This document shows, in pieces, positions 9,413 to 18,183 of a stretch of DNA of 43,104 nt. Each line of letters begins with the position of its first letter. Position 1 is the stretch's first letter. Below the pieces are notes generated by a model. The model saw nothing but the letters and a program-made list of their open reading frames with translations. It was not told the origin of the DNA and did no database searches. The DNA comes from Mycoplasmatota bacterium (GTDB lineage: Bacteria > Bacillota_I > Bacilli_A > RF39 > UBA660): contig JALFKQ010000015.1 of assembly GCA_022774645.1 (NCBI GenBank), forward strand, positions 1-43,104, read 5' to 3'. A program made the translations under genes and the position numbers.

Positions 9413-9643
9413 ATGAAAAATATATATTTTGATAATGCAACTACAACTGCATTAGATAGTGATGTAGTTAAAGCACTAGATGGACTTGTACCAGTTAAAA
9501 TACACTGTTCACTTTTAGCAGAAGAGGCAATATATTTAGCTATTGCAGATTATTATAGAAAAGAAGGTAAAATGACAGAAGAAGAAATCAAAAAGAAATG
9601 TAATCTAAAAGAACATCAATCTTGTTGTCATTTACACAATTAG
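9413..9643 (+). CDS. NifS/IscS head fused to NifU/IscU tail (mini-chimera)
   Basis: This 76-residue protein joins parts of two iron-sulfur biogenesis proteins. Residues 1-19 (IYFDNATTTALDSDVV) match the extreme N-terminus of cysteine desulfurase NifS/IscS. Residues about 21-50 (ALDGLVPVKIHCSLLAEEAI and a following AIADYYRK) match the C-terminal end of scaffold NifU/IscU, including the last Cys ligand in HCS. The desulfurase PLP site, its active Cys and the first two scaffold Cys are all absent, so neither parent activity is expected. The tail ends in a Cys-Cys-His-rich stretch. It has a GAAAGGAGA ribosome site, a promoter with a palindrome and its own terminator, so it looks expressed. The simplest origin is an in-frame deletion across a nifS-nifU pair. 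Confidence 0.75.
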   Translation: MKNIYFDNATTTALDSDVVKALDGLVPVKIHCSLLAEEAIYLAIADYYRKEGKMTEEEIKKKCNLKEHQSCCHLHN

Positions 9644-9663
9644 TACTAGCAATAGTACTTTTT
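9642..9663 (+). terminator. Terminator after the NifS/NifU chimera
   Basis: AGTACTA pairs with TAGTACT around a GCAA tetraloop, followed by five T. Confidence 0.8.
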
Positions 9664-9713
9664 ATATGTTTATTTCTTTTAAATAATATTGTATAATTAA
9701 ATAGGTGATTTAA

Positions 9714-10004
9714 GTGGAAAAAATTGAATTCAAAACTGTAGAAGAATTATATAAAAGAGTATCACCTGCTTTATATTCAAAAGTTAAAGAAATTAAAAGA
9801 ATGGGTTACACACTTGTAACAGAAAAAGATGTATGGAATTATTTAGTTGATAACGATTGGAAGAATAGAACTAACTTAGAACTTTATGATTTAATCAGTG
9901 ATATTATGAATGTTGATAATTATAAAATAAATTGCTATGTTACAGAAAGACTTTCAAGAATGAAAAGTAGATTAGATAAAACAGACAATACAACAATACT
10001 TTAA
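9714..10004 (+). CDS. ComN-like post-transcriptional regulator (PF13797 type)
   Basis: This 96-residue protein resembles Bacillus ComN (YrzD). Shared features are a SPALYSKVKEI helix near residue 17, the GY.lVTE..VW pattern at about 31-42, a WKNR stretch and an LYDLISDIMNV helix at about 62-72. ComN controls comE mRNA localisation in Bacillus and is encoded next to secDF there, as here. It starts with GTG preceded by TAGGTGAT. secDF starts 12 bases after its stop behind an AAGGAGG site, so they form one operon. The family match and gene order agree; the molecular role in this organism is unknown. Confidence 0.8.
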   Translation: MEKIEFKTVEELYKRVSPALYSKVKEIKRMGYTLVTEKDVWNYLVDNDWKNRTNLELYDLISDIMNVDNYKINCYVTERLSRMKSRLDKTDNTTIL

Positions 10005-10016
10005 GGAGGATTAAAC

Positions 10017-12245
10017 ATGAAAAAATTATTAAAACCAATAATAATAGTATTATTAATATTAGTCGGAGGTATTTTATTAATTAAACCAATAATAAATAAT
10101 ATTTCTTATGGAATTGATTTACAAGGTGGTTTTGAAATACTTTATAATATTGAACCTTTAAAAAAAGGTGATACTATTACAGAAGATGATTTAGATAAAA
10201 CATATAAAGCAATAGTAAATAGAATTGATACATTAGGTGTAAGTGAACCAGTCATCAGTTTTGAAGGTGATAACCTAATTAGAATTCAATTACCAGGACT
10301 TAAAAACGAAGAAGAGGCAAGACAAAGAATAGGAACAACAGCTGTTTTATCAATAAGAGATACAGAAGATAACTTATTATTATCAAGTGATGTTTTTGGA
10401 AGAGGTGGAGCCGCTTTAGAACAAGACCCACAAACATTTCAATATCAAGTAAAATTAGATATAAAAGATACGGGAGCATTCTATGAAGCAACTAAAAAAA
10501 TATCTAAAAAACCAAATGGAGAAAATTTAATGGTAATTTGGTTAGACTTTGTAGAAGGCTTAGACTCTTATGAAAACGAGAAAACAACTTGTGGCTTAGA
10601 TGCTAATATGAAATGTATATCTAGTGCATATGTAAATGAAGGGTTAAACAGTAATTCAGTAGTAATTGAAGGAAGTTTTACAAAAGAAGAAGCACAAAGT
10701 TTAGTAGATCTAATAAATAGTGGAAGTCTTCCAACTAAATTGACAGAAGAAGCAACACCAAAAAGTGTTTCTCCGTCATTTGGTAGTGAAACAATAACAA
10801 AAACAGGAATAGCTGGAATTATAACATTTGCTTTAATAATGTTGATTTTAATATTTAAATATAGACTTAGTGGTGTAGTTGCTAGTATATGTTTATTTGC
10901 TTATGCATTATTAGTATTTGTAGTATTCAATTTAGTGGGTGGTGTATTAACACTAACAGGAATTGCTGCATTAGTTCTTGGAATAGGTATGGCAGTAGAT
11001 TCAATAATAATATCAAATAGTAGAGTACATGATGAATTATTAAAAGGTAAAAAATTAAGAGAAGCATTTAGAGAAGGAAATAAGAGTAGTTTAGGAGCTA
11101 TTATAGATGCTAACATAACAACTTTAATAGCTGGAATTATACTTTATGTATTTGGTGAATCAACAGTAAAGGGATTTGCTACAATGTTAATAATCACTAT
11201 ATTTATTACAGTATTTACAACAGTAATATTATATAGAATATTAATGGAACAATTTGTAAAATCTAAAGTATTTGATGATAAAGATAAATTACTATTTGGT
11301 AAAGCAAAAGAAGTAAAATCAAAAGATTATGTTAAATTAGGAAAAATTCCAACTATTATTTCACTTACAATAATTACAGTTGGAATAATATTCGCAGTTG
11401 TAAGAGGATTTAACTTCGGAGTAGATTTTACTGGTGGAACAAATATTAATATTTCATCTACAAATGATATAGACTTTAATAAAGTAACAGAATTAGTTAA
11501 AAAATATGATGTAAGAGATTATGACTATTATATGGGAACTAAAAAAGAAGGATTTATTAAACTAAATGATATATTAGATGATGAAACTAGTATAAAAGTT
11601 AAAAATCAATTTAAAGAATTAGGATATGAAACATCAAGTAGTGAAATAAGTACATTAGTTACTAAGAACTTAACTAAAAATGCTATTAAATCTTTATTGA
11701 TATCTTTAATAGCAATAATTATATATGTTAAAATAAGATTCAATATGAATTTTGCAGTAGTCGGAATACTTATGCTAGTTCATGATGTATTAATAATATT
11801 ATCATTATTTGCAATATTCTATATACCAGTAGATTTCATAATAGTAGCATCACTTCTTACAATAATTGGTTACTCTATTAATGATACAATAATTGTTTTT
11901 GATAGAATAAGAGAAAATAGAAAGAAATTATATAATAATAGAAAAGAACTTACTGATGAAGAAATTAATAAACTTGTAAATGTTTCTTCGACAAGTACAT
12001 TTAATAGAAATATATGGACAAGTATTACTACAATAATTGCAGTTTTAACTTTAATTGCAGTAGGACTTAATGATATATATACATTCAATATTTCAGTATT
12101 AATAGGTTTAATTGCTGGTAATGTTAGCTCATTATTAATAGGTCCAAGATTATGGATCAGATTTGAAAAGAGAACAATGCATAAAAAAGATGATGATGAA
12201 GATGACGAACCAGAAGAATTAAAAATCAAAGGTATAAATATATAG
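10017..12245 (+). CDS. secDF: Protein translocase subunit SecDF (fused)
   Basis: SecDF is a proton-driven membrane accessory of the Sec translocon that helps pull exported proteins out of the channel. The 742-residue protein is the natural SecD-SecF fusion. The SecD half has an N-terminal membrane segment, the GIDLQGGFEI motif near residue 33, the periplasmic-type P1 region and a GIGMAVDS transmembrane motif near 325 with its Asp kept. The usual ANVLI after that Asp is changed to SIIIS. The SecF half has GVDFTGGTNI near 468 and the YSINDTIIVFDRIREN motif near 622. An acidic C-terminal tail closes it. It follows a comN-like gene and precedes relA with almost no gap. Confidence 0.95.
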   Translation: MKKLLKPIIIVLLILVGGILLIKPIINNISYGIDLQGGFEILYNIEPLKKGDTITEDDLDKTYKAIVNRIDTLGVSEPVISFEGDNLIRIQLPGLKNEEEARQRIGTTAVLSIRDTEDNLLLSSDVFGRGGAALEQDPQTFQYQVKLDIKDTGAFYEATKKISKKPNGENLMVIWLDFVEGLDSYENEKTTCGLDANMKCISSAYVNEGLNSNSVVIEGSFTKEEAQSLVDLINSGSLPTKLTEEATPKSVSPSFGSETITKTGIAGIITFALIMLILIFKYRLSGVVASICLFAYALLVFVVFNLVGGVLTLTGIAALVLGIGMAVDSIIISNSRVHDELLKGKKLREAFREGNKSSLGAIIDANITTLIAGIILYVFGESTVKGFATMLIITIFITVFTTVILYRILMEQFVKSKVFDDKDKLLFGKAKEVKSKDYVKLGKIPTIISLTIITVGIIFAVVRGFNFGVDFTGGTNINISSTNDIDFNKVTELVKKYDVRDYDYYMGTKKEGFIKLNDILDDETSIKVKNQFKELGYETSSSEISTLVTKNLTKNAIKSLLISLIAIIIYVKIRFNMNFAVVGILMLVHDVLIILSLFAIFYIPVDFIIVASLLTIIGYSINDTIIVFDRIRENRKKLYNNRKELTDEEINKLVNVSSTSTFNRNIWTSITTIIAVLTLIAVGLNDIYTFNISVLIGLIAGNVSSLLIGPRLWIRFEKRTMHKKDDDEDDEPEELKIKGINI

Positions 12246-12249
12246 GGGA

Positions 12250-14379
12250 GTGAAAATCATAAAAAACCATAGTTATGAAGAATTAGTAGATTTATTAAAT
12301 TCATATATGGATCATGAATATGTAGAATTTATAAATAAGTATTATGAACAAGCTAAAATAATTTATAGCAACATGAAAAGAGAAACAGGTGAAGATTATA
12401 TTCTTCACCCTATAAATGTTGCTTATATCTTAGCAGAACTTAAAATGGATCCAGTTACAATTGCATGTGCTTTAATACACGAAGCAATATCACTTCAAAA
12501 AATGACTTATGAAGAAATAGAAGAAATGTTTGGAACAGAAAGTGCTAATATAGTTTCCTCAATATCAAAAATAAGTAATTTAAAGCAAACATTCAAAGTA
12601 AATAATCCAGAAAAATATAGAAGAATAATAGTAGGTCTTTCAGAAAATCCAGCAACACTTTTTATAAAGTTTGCTGATAGATTACATAATTTAAGATCAT
12701 TAAAAGTACACTCAAAAGAACATCAAAAATATATAGTTGATGAAACACAAAACATTTATATACCAATCGCACATAGACTTGGTATGAAAAAAATGAAAAG
12801 TGAAATGGAAGATTTATGTCTTCAATATAGTGATCCAGAAGGATATAATAAAGTTTTAGAAAGAATAAATTCATCTAAAACAGAACTTGAAAAATCTCTT
12901 GCTAGAATGAAATATGAGATAATGCAACTACTTGATCATCATAATATTCAATATCAAATGTTATCAAGAGTTAAATCAGTAAGAGGTATTTATAATAAAT
13001 TAAAAAATGGTAAAACATGGAATAATATATATGATTTACTAGGTATAAGGGTATTAGTTGATACAGTTGAAGATTGTTATAGAGTTATAGGACTTGTTCA
13101 AGCAAAATACCCACCTGTACCAAATAGATTTAAAGATTATATTGCTAATCCAAAACCAAACTTATATCAAAGTTTACATACAACAGTATTTGGAGAAGAT
13201 AAACGAATCTATGAAGTTCAAGTAAGAACATATGAGATGGATGAAATAGCTGAAAAAGGAGTTGCATCTCACTGGAGCTATAAAGAAAAAATAGATGGCT
13301 CAGTTAAAAATAATTTAGATCATATTTTAGAACAATTTAGAGTTTTAGTAGAAGTAAATGATATTGAAAAGAATATGGATTTCTTTAGTAATATTAAAGA
13401 AGAACTTAAAAGAAGTGAGATATATGTTTATACTCCAAAAGGAGATATTATTGAACTTCCAAATGGTGCAACACCAATAGACTTTGCATATAAAATACAT
13501 AGTGAAGTAGGTAATACAACAACAGGTGCTCTTGTTAATAATAAAATGGTTAAACTAAACTATGAACTTAAAGAAGGAGATATGGTAGAACTTATAACAC
13601 AAAAAGGTCATGCTCCATCAAAAGGTTGGTTAAAAATAGTTAAAACAGAAGCAGCTAAATCAAGAATTAAATCTTACTTCTATAAAAAAGAAAGAGAAAA
13701 ATATATATCTCTTGGTCATGAAATGTTAGCTAACGAATGTAAGAAAAAGAATGTTGATATTAATGACATTATAACAGATGAAAATGTAGAAAAATTAAAT
13801 AATAGTTTAGGTACAAAAGATTTAGACGATATTTATTTTGGAGTATCTACATTAAAATATTTACCTTCTTCAATACTTAGTAGATTAGAAGTACATGAAC
13901 CTAAGAAGAAAACATTAACACTTAATAAAAATAATAATAAAGATGGTAATGGAATAATAATCGCAGGTTCAACAGATATATTATGTAGCTTAGCTACTTG
14001 TTGTAATCCAGTTTATGGTGAAGATATAGTGGGTTATATTACAAAAGGTTATGGAGTAAAAATACACTCTAAAAACTGTCCTAATATTGACTTAAGTAGT
14101 GAAAGATTAATAGATGCACAGTGGAGTGAAAACAAAGACAGTAGATACACTGCAAAACTAAAAGTTTATATTAGTGATGCAAATGATATATTACTTCAAA
14201 TAATAACATTATCAACAAAAGATTCAATTATTATTGATTCAATAAATTTAATAAATAGAAATAAAGAACTATTCTATAATATAACATGTAAAGTTAAAAA
14301 TATAAGTGACTTACATAAATTTATAGATGAAGTAAAAGGAATAAGTTCAGTAACAGCAGTAGAAAGGATATTTATATAA
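12250..14379 (+). CDS. relA: RelA/SpoT-family (p)ppGpp enzyme with degenerate hydrolase site
   Basis: This is a long RelA/SpoT alarmone enzyme of 709 residues: HD hydrolase domain (about 25-180), synthetase domain (about 230-345), TGS domain (about 390-450) and C-terminal ACT domain. The synthetase is intact: [20 protein letters not shown] and the EVQVRT stretch are present. The hydrolase keeps H53, H77, D143 and N147, but the usual HD is HE (D78 to E) and the catalytic ED pair is replaced by S81 and L82. Hydrolase activity is therefore doubtful. The RFKD motif is of the type seen in bifunctional Gram-positive Rel rather than the EFDD type of synthetase-only RelA. It starts with GTG after GGGGAG. 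dtd overlaps its stop by one base, a classic Firmicutes gene order. Confidence 0.92.
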   Translation: MKIIKNHSYEELVDLLNSYMDHEYVEFINKYYEQAKIIYSNMKRETGEDYILHPINVAYILAELKMDPVTIACALIHEAISLQKMTYEEIEEMFGTESANIVSSISKISNLKQTFKVNNPEKYRRIIVGLSENPATLFIKFADRLHNLRSLKVHSKEHQKYIVDETQNIYIPIAHRLGMKKMKSEMEDLCLQYSDPEGYNKVLERINSSKTELEKSLARMKYEIMQLLDHHNIQYQMLSRVKSVRGIYNKLKNGKTWNNIYDLLGIRVLVDTVEDCYRVIGLVQAKYPPVPNRFKDYIANPKPNLYQSLHTTVFGEDKRIYEVQVRTYEMDEIAEKGVASHWSYKEKIDGSVKNNLDHILEQFRVLVEVNDIEKNMDFFSNIKEELKRSEIYVYTPKGDIIELPNGATPIDFAYKIHSEVGNTTTGALVNNKMVKLNYELKEGDMVELITQKGHAPSKGWLKIVKTEAAKSRIKSYFYKKEREKYISLGHEMLANECKKKNVDINDIITDENVEKLNNSLGTKDLDDIYFGVSTLKYLPSSILSRLEVHEPKKKTLTLNKNNNKDGNGIIIAGSTDILCSLATCCNPVYGEDIVGYITKGYGVKIHSKNCPNIDLSSERLIDAQWSENKDSRYTAKLKVYISDANDILLQIITLSTKDSIIIDSINLINRNKELFYNITCKVKNISDLHKFIDEVKGISSVTAVERIFI

Positions 14380-14831
14380 TGAAAGTAGTACTACAAAGAA
14401 GTAAAGCAAGTAAAGTAACAATAGATGGAAAAGTTCATGGTGAAATAGATCATGGATATGTAGCACTAGTAAGTTTCACAGATGGAGATAATGCTGAAAT
14501 AATTGATAAAATGATTAAAAAAATTATCAATTTAAGAGTATTTGAAGATGAAAATGAAAAAATGAATTTAAGCATACTTGATACAAAAGGAAGTATACTT
14601 AGTATAAGTCAATTTACATTATATGCTGATGCTACAAAAGGAAATAGACCATCATTTATAAATGCAATGAAACCAGACGAAGCAACGAAATTATATGATT
14701 TATTTAATGAAAAATTAAGTGAATTTTTAAAAGTAGAAACAGGAATATTTGGAGCAGATATGAAAGTAGAAATATATAATGATGGACCAGTTACAATAAT
14801 ACTTGATAGTAAAGAATTATTTAAAAATTAA
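14379..14831 (+). CDS. dtd: D-aminoacyl-tRNA deacylase
   Basis: Dtd hydrolyses D-amino acids (and glycine mis-loaded on tRNA-Ala) from tRNA in the cytosol as a homodimer. The 150-residue protein has the normal length. It shows the two active-site motifs, SQFTLYAD near residue 77 and NDGPVTI near 136, where the Gly-Pro pair forms the chirality filter. The start ATG overlaps the relA stop (TAATG), so it is translationally coupled, as in many Firmicutes. A hairpin terminator follows. Confidence 0.95.
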   Translation: MKVVLQRSKASKVTIDGKVHGEIDHGYVALVSFTDGDNAEIIDKMIKKIINLRVFEDENEKMNLSILDTKGSILSISQFTLYADATKGNRPSFINAMKPDEATKLYDLFNEKLSEFLKVETGIFGADMKVEIYNDGPVTIILDSKELFKN

Positions 14832-14840
14832 TCATAATAA

Positions 14841-14864
14841 AATGGATAACACAAGTTATCCATT
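14841..14864. terminator. Terminator between dtd and the leftward small protein
   Basis: AATGGATAAC pairs with GTTATCCATT around ACAA; a T-rich tail follows rightward. The stop codon of the leftward gene (14856-14858) lies inside the stem. Confidence 0.75.
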
Positions 14865-15302
14865 TATTTTGCCCTCACAACTTAATTTAAAATTACTATC
14901 ATAATCTTTTATATAAGGATTATCTTTAACATCCTTATATAATGTAGAACCTAAGTCATCAATAGTAATATTATCTTTTTCAAGTTCAAAAATATATTTA
15001 TCATTATAAGCAAATATTTTATTAATATTACCATTATCATCAAAAGAATAATAATAACTAAGATTATCATAATCTAAATTAGTGTTAATATCACTTTCGC
15101 AACTTACATTATTAATCTTACTAAAATATTTAATATCATCGGTATATTGACTTTTAGCAGTTTTATATATTTCTTTTATTGATGATAAGAATATACTTTT
15201 ATCTTCATATTTTTTCCTATCATTAGGTTTAAATATCATTATAGAAATAATAACAAGTAATAAAATACAAATAACTATTAATACATATTTTCCTTTCTTC
15301 AT
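14856..15302 (-). CDS. Membrane-anchored pilin-like small protein
   Basis: This is a 148-residue protein with a Lys start, one N-terminal membrane helix (about residues 6-24) and an extracytoplasmic domain. It lacks the GFTLVE processing site of type IV pilins. After the helix, however, the stretch DRKKY...SSIKEIYKTAKSQY runs in the same register as DAKKNSFLTEAKTLYSEVSKKY of the pilin-like protein at 19909, suggesting a degenerate relative. Two Cys (near residues 69 and 143) could form a disulfide. An AAAGGAGA ribosome site precedes the ATG. Function unknown. Confidence 0.65.
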   Translation of the reverse strand: MKKGKYVLIVICILLLVIISIMIFKPNDRKKYEDKSIFLSSIKEIYKTAKSQYTDDIKYFSKINNVSCESDINTNLDYDNLSYYYSFDDNGNINKIFAYNDKYIFELEKDNITIDDLGSTLYKDVKDNPYIKDYDSNFKLSCEGKING

Positions 15303-15349
15303 ATCATTCTCCTTTCTACTTTAGAACATCAAATTATTATAGAAAAATA

Positions 15350-15381
15350 AATATAAAAAAAGAATAATATAAAATTATTCT
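15350..15381 (-). terminator. Terminator of the small leftward lipoprotein gene
   Basis: Read leftward, AGAATAAT pairs with ATTATTCT (an 8-bp perfect stem at 15361-15381) and is followed by six T. The gene's TAG stop (15382-15380) overlaps the stem. Confidence 0.75.
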
Positions 15382-15541
15382 AATCTAACTTCTTTGGTTT
15401 TAACTTTAATTGTTTAGGTTTTTCACTCCTAATTGGTTTTGGTGGCATATTTGGTACAGCTCTATTTTTATTACAAGCAGCACTGAATAATAAAGAAACA
15501 CTTAAAGCTATTGAAAGTATCTTTTTTTGATTGTTGTTCAT
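15380..15541 (-). CDS. Small putative lipoprotein (53 residues)
   Basis: This small gene encodes a Lys-containing N-terminus, a hydrophobic signal segment (about residues 8-19), and LFSAAC at 18-23, which is a plausible though non-canonical lipobox with Cys23. The remainder is a basic, Pro- and Lys-rich tail with no recognised domain. Support for a real gene comes from its signals: a GTAGGAGGG ribosome site just before the ATG, a promoter with perfect 17-base spacing on the leftward strand, and an intrinsic terminator overlapping the stop. It is divergent from mutS. The basic tail might sit at the outer membrane face or in the wall; function is unknown. Confidence 0.65.
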   Translation of the reverse strand: MNNNQKKILSIALSVSLLFSAACNKNRAVPNMPPKPIRSEKPKQLKLKPKKLD

Positions 15542-15558
15542 CTTACCCTCCTACTAAA

Positions 15559-15587
15559 ATAATACATTTTATCACCGATAATGTCAA
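15559..15587 (-). promoter_or_regulatory. Promoter of the small lipoprotein gene
   Basis: Read leftward: TTGACA (15587-15582), 17-base spacer, TATTAT (15564-15559). It is divergent from, and adjacent to, the mutS promoter. Confidence 0.7.
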
Positions 15588-15594
15588 ATTTTAT

Positions 15595-15622
15595 TTGTCT
15601 TTTTTTAAAAATGTATTATAAT
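15595..15622 (+). promoter_or_regulatory. mutS promoter placing the start at or near the ATG
   Basis: TTGTCT (15595-15600), 16-base spacer, TATAAT (15617-15622). Transcription should begin near 15629, next to the mutS ATG at 15630, and no Shine-Dalgarno sequence lies between. Confidence 0.6.
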
Positions 15623-15629
15623 ATTTTGT

Positions 15630-18161
15630 ATGGAAAGAAAAGATGTAAAATTAGAAGATGTAAGCCCTATGATGAGGGAATATTTAAAAACCAAGAGCGA
15701 ATACGAAGGTATAATTTTATTTTATAGATTAGGTGACTTCTATGAAATGTTTTTTGATGATGCAATAACTGCTAGTCACGAATTAGAACTTACACTTACT
15801 GGAAAACAATGTGGACTTAAAGAAAGAGTACCTATGTGTGGAGTTCCACATCATGCAGTAAATATATATCTAGAAAAATTAATTGAAAAAGGATATAAAG
15901 TAGCAATATGTGAACAAATGGAAGATCCTAAAACAGCAAAAGGAATAGTTAAAAGAGAAGTTATACAAATAGTAAGTGCTGGAACTCTTACAAGTACAGA
16001 AATAGTTAATGAAAAAGATTTTAATTATATAGCAAGTATAACAGATTATAATTATCTATACATATTATCTTATGCAGATCTTCTAAGTGGTAAAGTTTAT
16101 ACAACAAAAGTAGAAAAAAATAAAGATAAACTAATAAGTCACATAGTAAATTTAAATATAAAAGAAGTAGTAGTTGAAGATAATTTTGATGTTGATTTAA
16201 CTCATAAATTAAAAACTAATTATAATATATTTATATCTTATTATAATAATGATGAAATATATAAAGGCAAAGTATTTGAAAATGTTACAGATCAAAAACT
16301 TATAAAAAATACTTCACTATTATTAAATTATTTAACTAACTCTTTAAAACAAGATTTAAGCCATATACAACAAGTAGAGGTTATTGATAGTGGTTTATTC
16401 TTAGAACTTGATAAAGAGTGTATAAAGAACTTAGAATTAGTTGAAACAATAAGAAATAAAGATAGACAAAATAGTTTATTAGGATTTATGGATAAAACTA
16501 AAACTGCTATGGGAAGTAGACTTCTTAAAAGTTATATAATTAGTCCTAGTATAGATAAAAATGAAATTATTAAAAGACAAAATCTTGTAGAAAAATTAAT
16601 GACAGAGTTCTTATTAAAAAGTGAACTTAAAGAATATTTATATGAAATATATGATTTAGAAAGACTTACAGGTAAAGTGGTTTGTTCTAATTTAAATGCA
16701 AGAGATCTTTTACAACTAAAAACTAGTATTAAAGTAATACCTGATATAAATAATATATTAGAGACACTTGGTGAAGAAAAAATAGAGACATTTAATGAAC
16801 TTTATCTAATACTTGAAAATTCTATAAAAGATGATGTACCTCTTACTGTTAAAGAGGGTGGAATAATTAAAGAGGGTTATGATAAAGAAGTTGATGAATT
16901 AAGAAGTATAAAATCAGGTGGCAAAGACTTTATATCTAACTTTGAAAGAGAAGAAAAAGAAAGAACGGGTATTAAAGGACTTAAAATCGGTTACAATAAA
17001 GTATTTGGATATTATATAGAAGTTCCAAAAGGACAAATAAGTCAAGTTAAAGAAGAATTTCATTATGATAGAAAACAAACAATATCAAATTGTGAAAGAT
17101 ATATAACACCCCTTCTAAAAGAAAAAGAAAATCTTATATTAAATGCAGAAGAAAAACTAAATAATTTAGAATATGATATCTTCTGTAAGATTAAAGAAGA
17201 AGTAAAGAGATATATTTCTAAATTACAAAAAGCATCTGCTAAAATAGCTTATTATGATGTAATGCAATCATTTGCTACAATCGCGGAAGAACATAATTTT
17301 ATTAAGCCAACTATTAATGAAAACTCAACAGTTGAAATAATAAAAGGAAGACATCCGGTAGTAGAATCAGTTATAAGCACAGAATATATTGATAATGATA
17401 TAGTAATGAATGAAAAAACAAATATTCTTATAATAACTGGACCTAATATGAGTGGTAAAAGTACATATATGAGAGAGTTTGGTATAATTGTTATACTAAA
17501 TCAAATTGGATCATTTGTACCGGCAGCTAAATGCAATTTACCAGTATTTGATAAAATATTCACAAGGATAGGTGCAAGTGATGACTTAGTAGGCGGAGAA
17601 AGTACATTTATGGTAGAAATGAAAGAAAGTGCTTATGCTTTACAAAATGCTACTAAAAACAGTTTAATATTATTTGACGAGCTTGGAAGAGGAACTAGTA
17701 CTTATGATGGTATGAGTTTAGCAGGAGCAATAATAGACTACATTTCAACTAAAATAAGATGTAAAACATTATTTTCAACACATTATCATGAATTAACTGA
17801 TATGGAAAATAAATTGCCAGGTATTCATAATGTGCATGTATCAATAGATGAAACTAATGGTGATATCACATTTCTTCATAAAGTAATGGATGGAGCAGTA
17901 GATAAAAGTTATGGTATAAATGTTGCTAAACTAGCAAATCTACCACATGAAGTTATTAAAAAAGCTAATGAATTGCTAAAAGAATATGAAGAAAAAGATA
18001 ACAACACTACTAAAACAAAAATAGTTAAACAATATACATTAGATTTAGAAGAAGACAAAGATGATGAATTAAGAGAATTCATAAAAGGTATTAATATACT
18101 TAATATAACACCATTAGAAGCAATAAACTTATTAGATGAAATTAAAAGAAAAATAGATTAA
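15630..18161 (+). CDS. mutS: DNA mismatch repair protein MutS
   Basis: MutS recognises base mismatches and small loops and signals to MutL. The 843-residue protein has the mismatch-reading Phe-x-Glu motif in GDFYEMF (F37, E39), the connector, lever and clamp regions, then the ATPase: Walker A GPNMSGKST near residue 606, Walker B LILFDELGRGTST near 680 and the STHYHEL switch near 715. A helix-turn-helix dimer motif and an acidic tail close it. Length matches bacterial MutS1. mutL is not adjacent here. No ribosome site is visible before the ATG, and the -10 element ends seven bases upstream, so the mRNA is probably leaderless. Confidence 0.96.
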   Translation: MERKDVKLEDVSPMMREYLKTKSEYEGIILFYRLGDFYEMFFDDAITASHELELTLTGKQCGLKERVPMCGVPHHAVNIYLEKLIEKGYKVAICEQMEDPKTAKGIVKREVIQIVSAGTLTSTEIVNEKDFNYIASITDYNYLYILSYADLLSGKVYTTKVEKNKDKLISHIVNLNIKEVVVEDNFDVDLTHKLKTNYNIFISYYNNDEIYKGKVFENVTDQKLIKNTSLLLNYLTNSLKQDLSHIQQVEVIDSGLFLELDKECIKNLELVETIRNKDRQNSLLGFMDKTKTAMGSRLLKSYIISPSIDKNEIIKRQNLVEKLMTEFLLKSELKEYLYEIYDLERLTGKVVCSNLNARDLLQLKTSIKVIPDINNILETLGEEKIETFNELYLILENSIKDDVPLTVKEGGIIKEGYDKEVDELRSIKSGGKDFISNFEREEKERTGIKGLKIGYNKVFGYYIEVPKGQISQVKEEFHYDRKQTISNCERYITPLLKEKENLILNAEEKLNNLEYDIFCKIKEEVKRYISKLQKASAKIAYYDVMQSFATIAEEHNFIKPTINENSTVEIIKGRHPVVESVISTEYIDNDIVMNEKTNILIITGPNMSGKSTYMREFGIIVILNQIGSFVPAAKCNLPVFDKIFTRIGASDDLVGGESTFMVEMKESAYALQNATKNSLILFDELGRGTSTYDGMSLAGAIIDYISTKIRCKTLFSTHYHELTDMENKLPGIHNVHVSIDETNGDITFLHKVMDGAVDKSYGINVAKLANLPHEVIKKANELLKEYEEKDNNTTKTKIVKQYTLDLEEDKDDELREFIKGINILNITPLEAINLLDEIKRKID

Positions 18162-18183
18162 TTATTATAAGTGGGGAAAAAAT

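Noticed and set aside
11870-12229. Leftward open frame antisense to secDF
   Set aside because: Composition mirrors the SecF membrane segments; no start signals.
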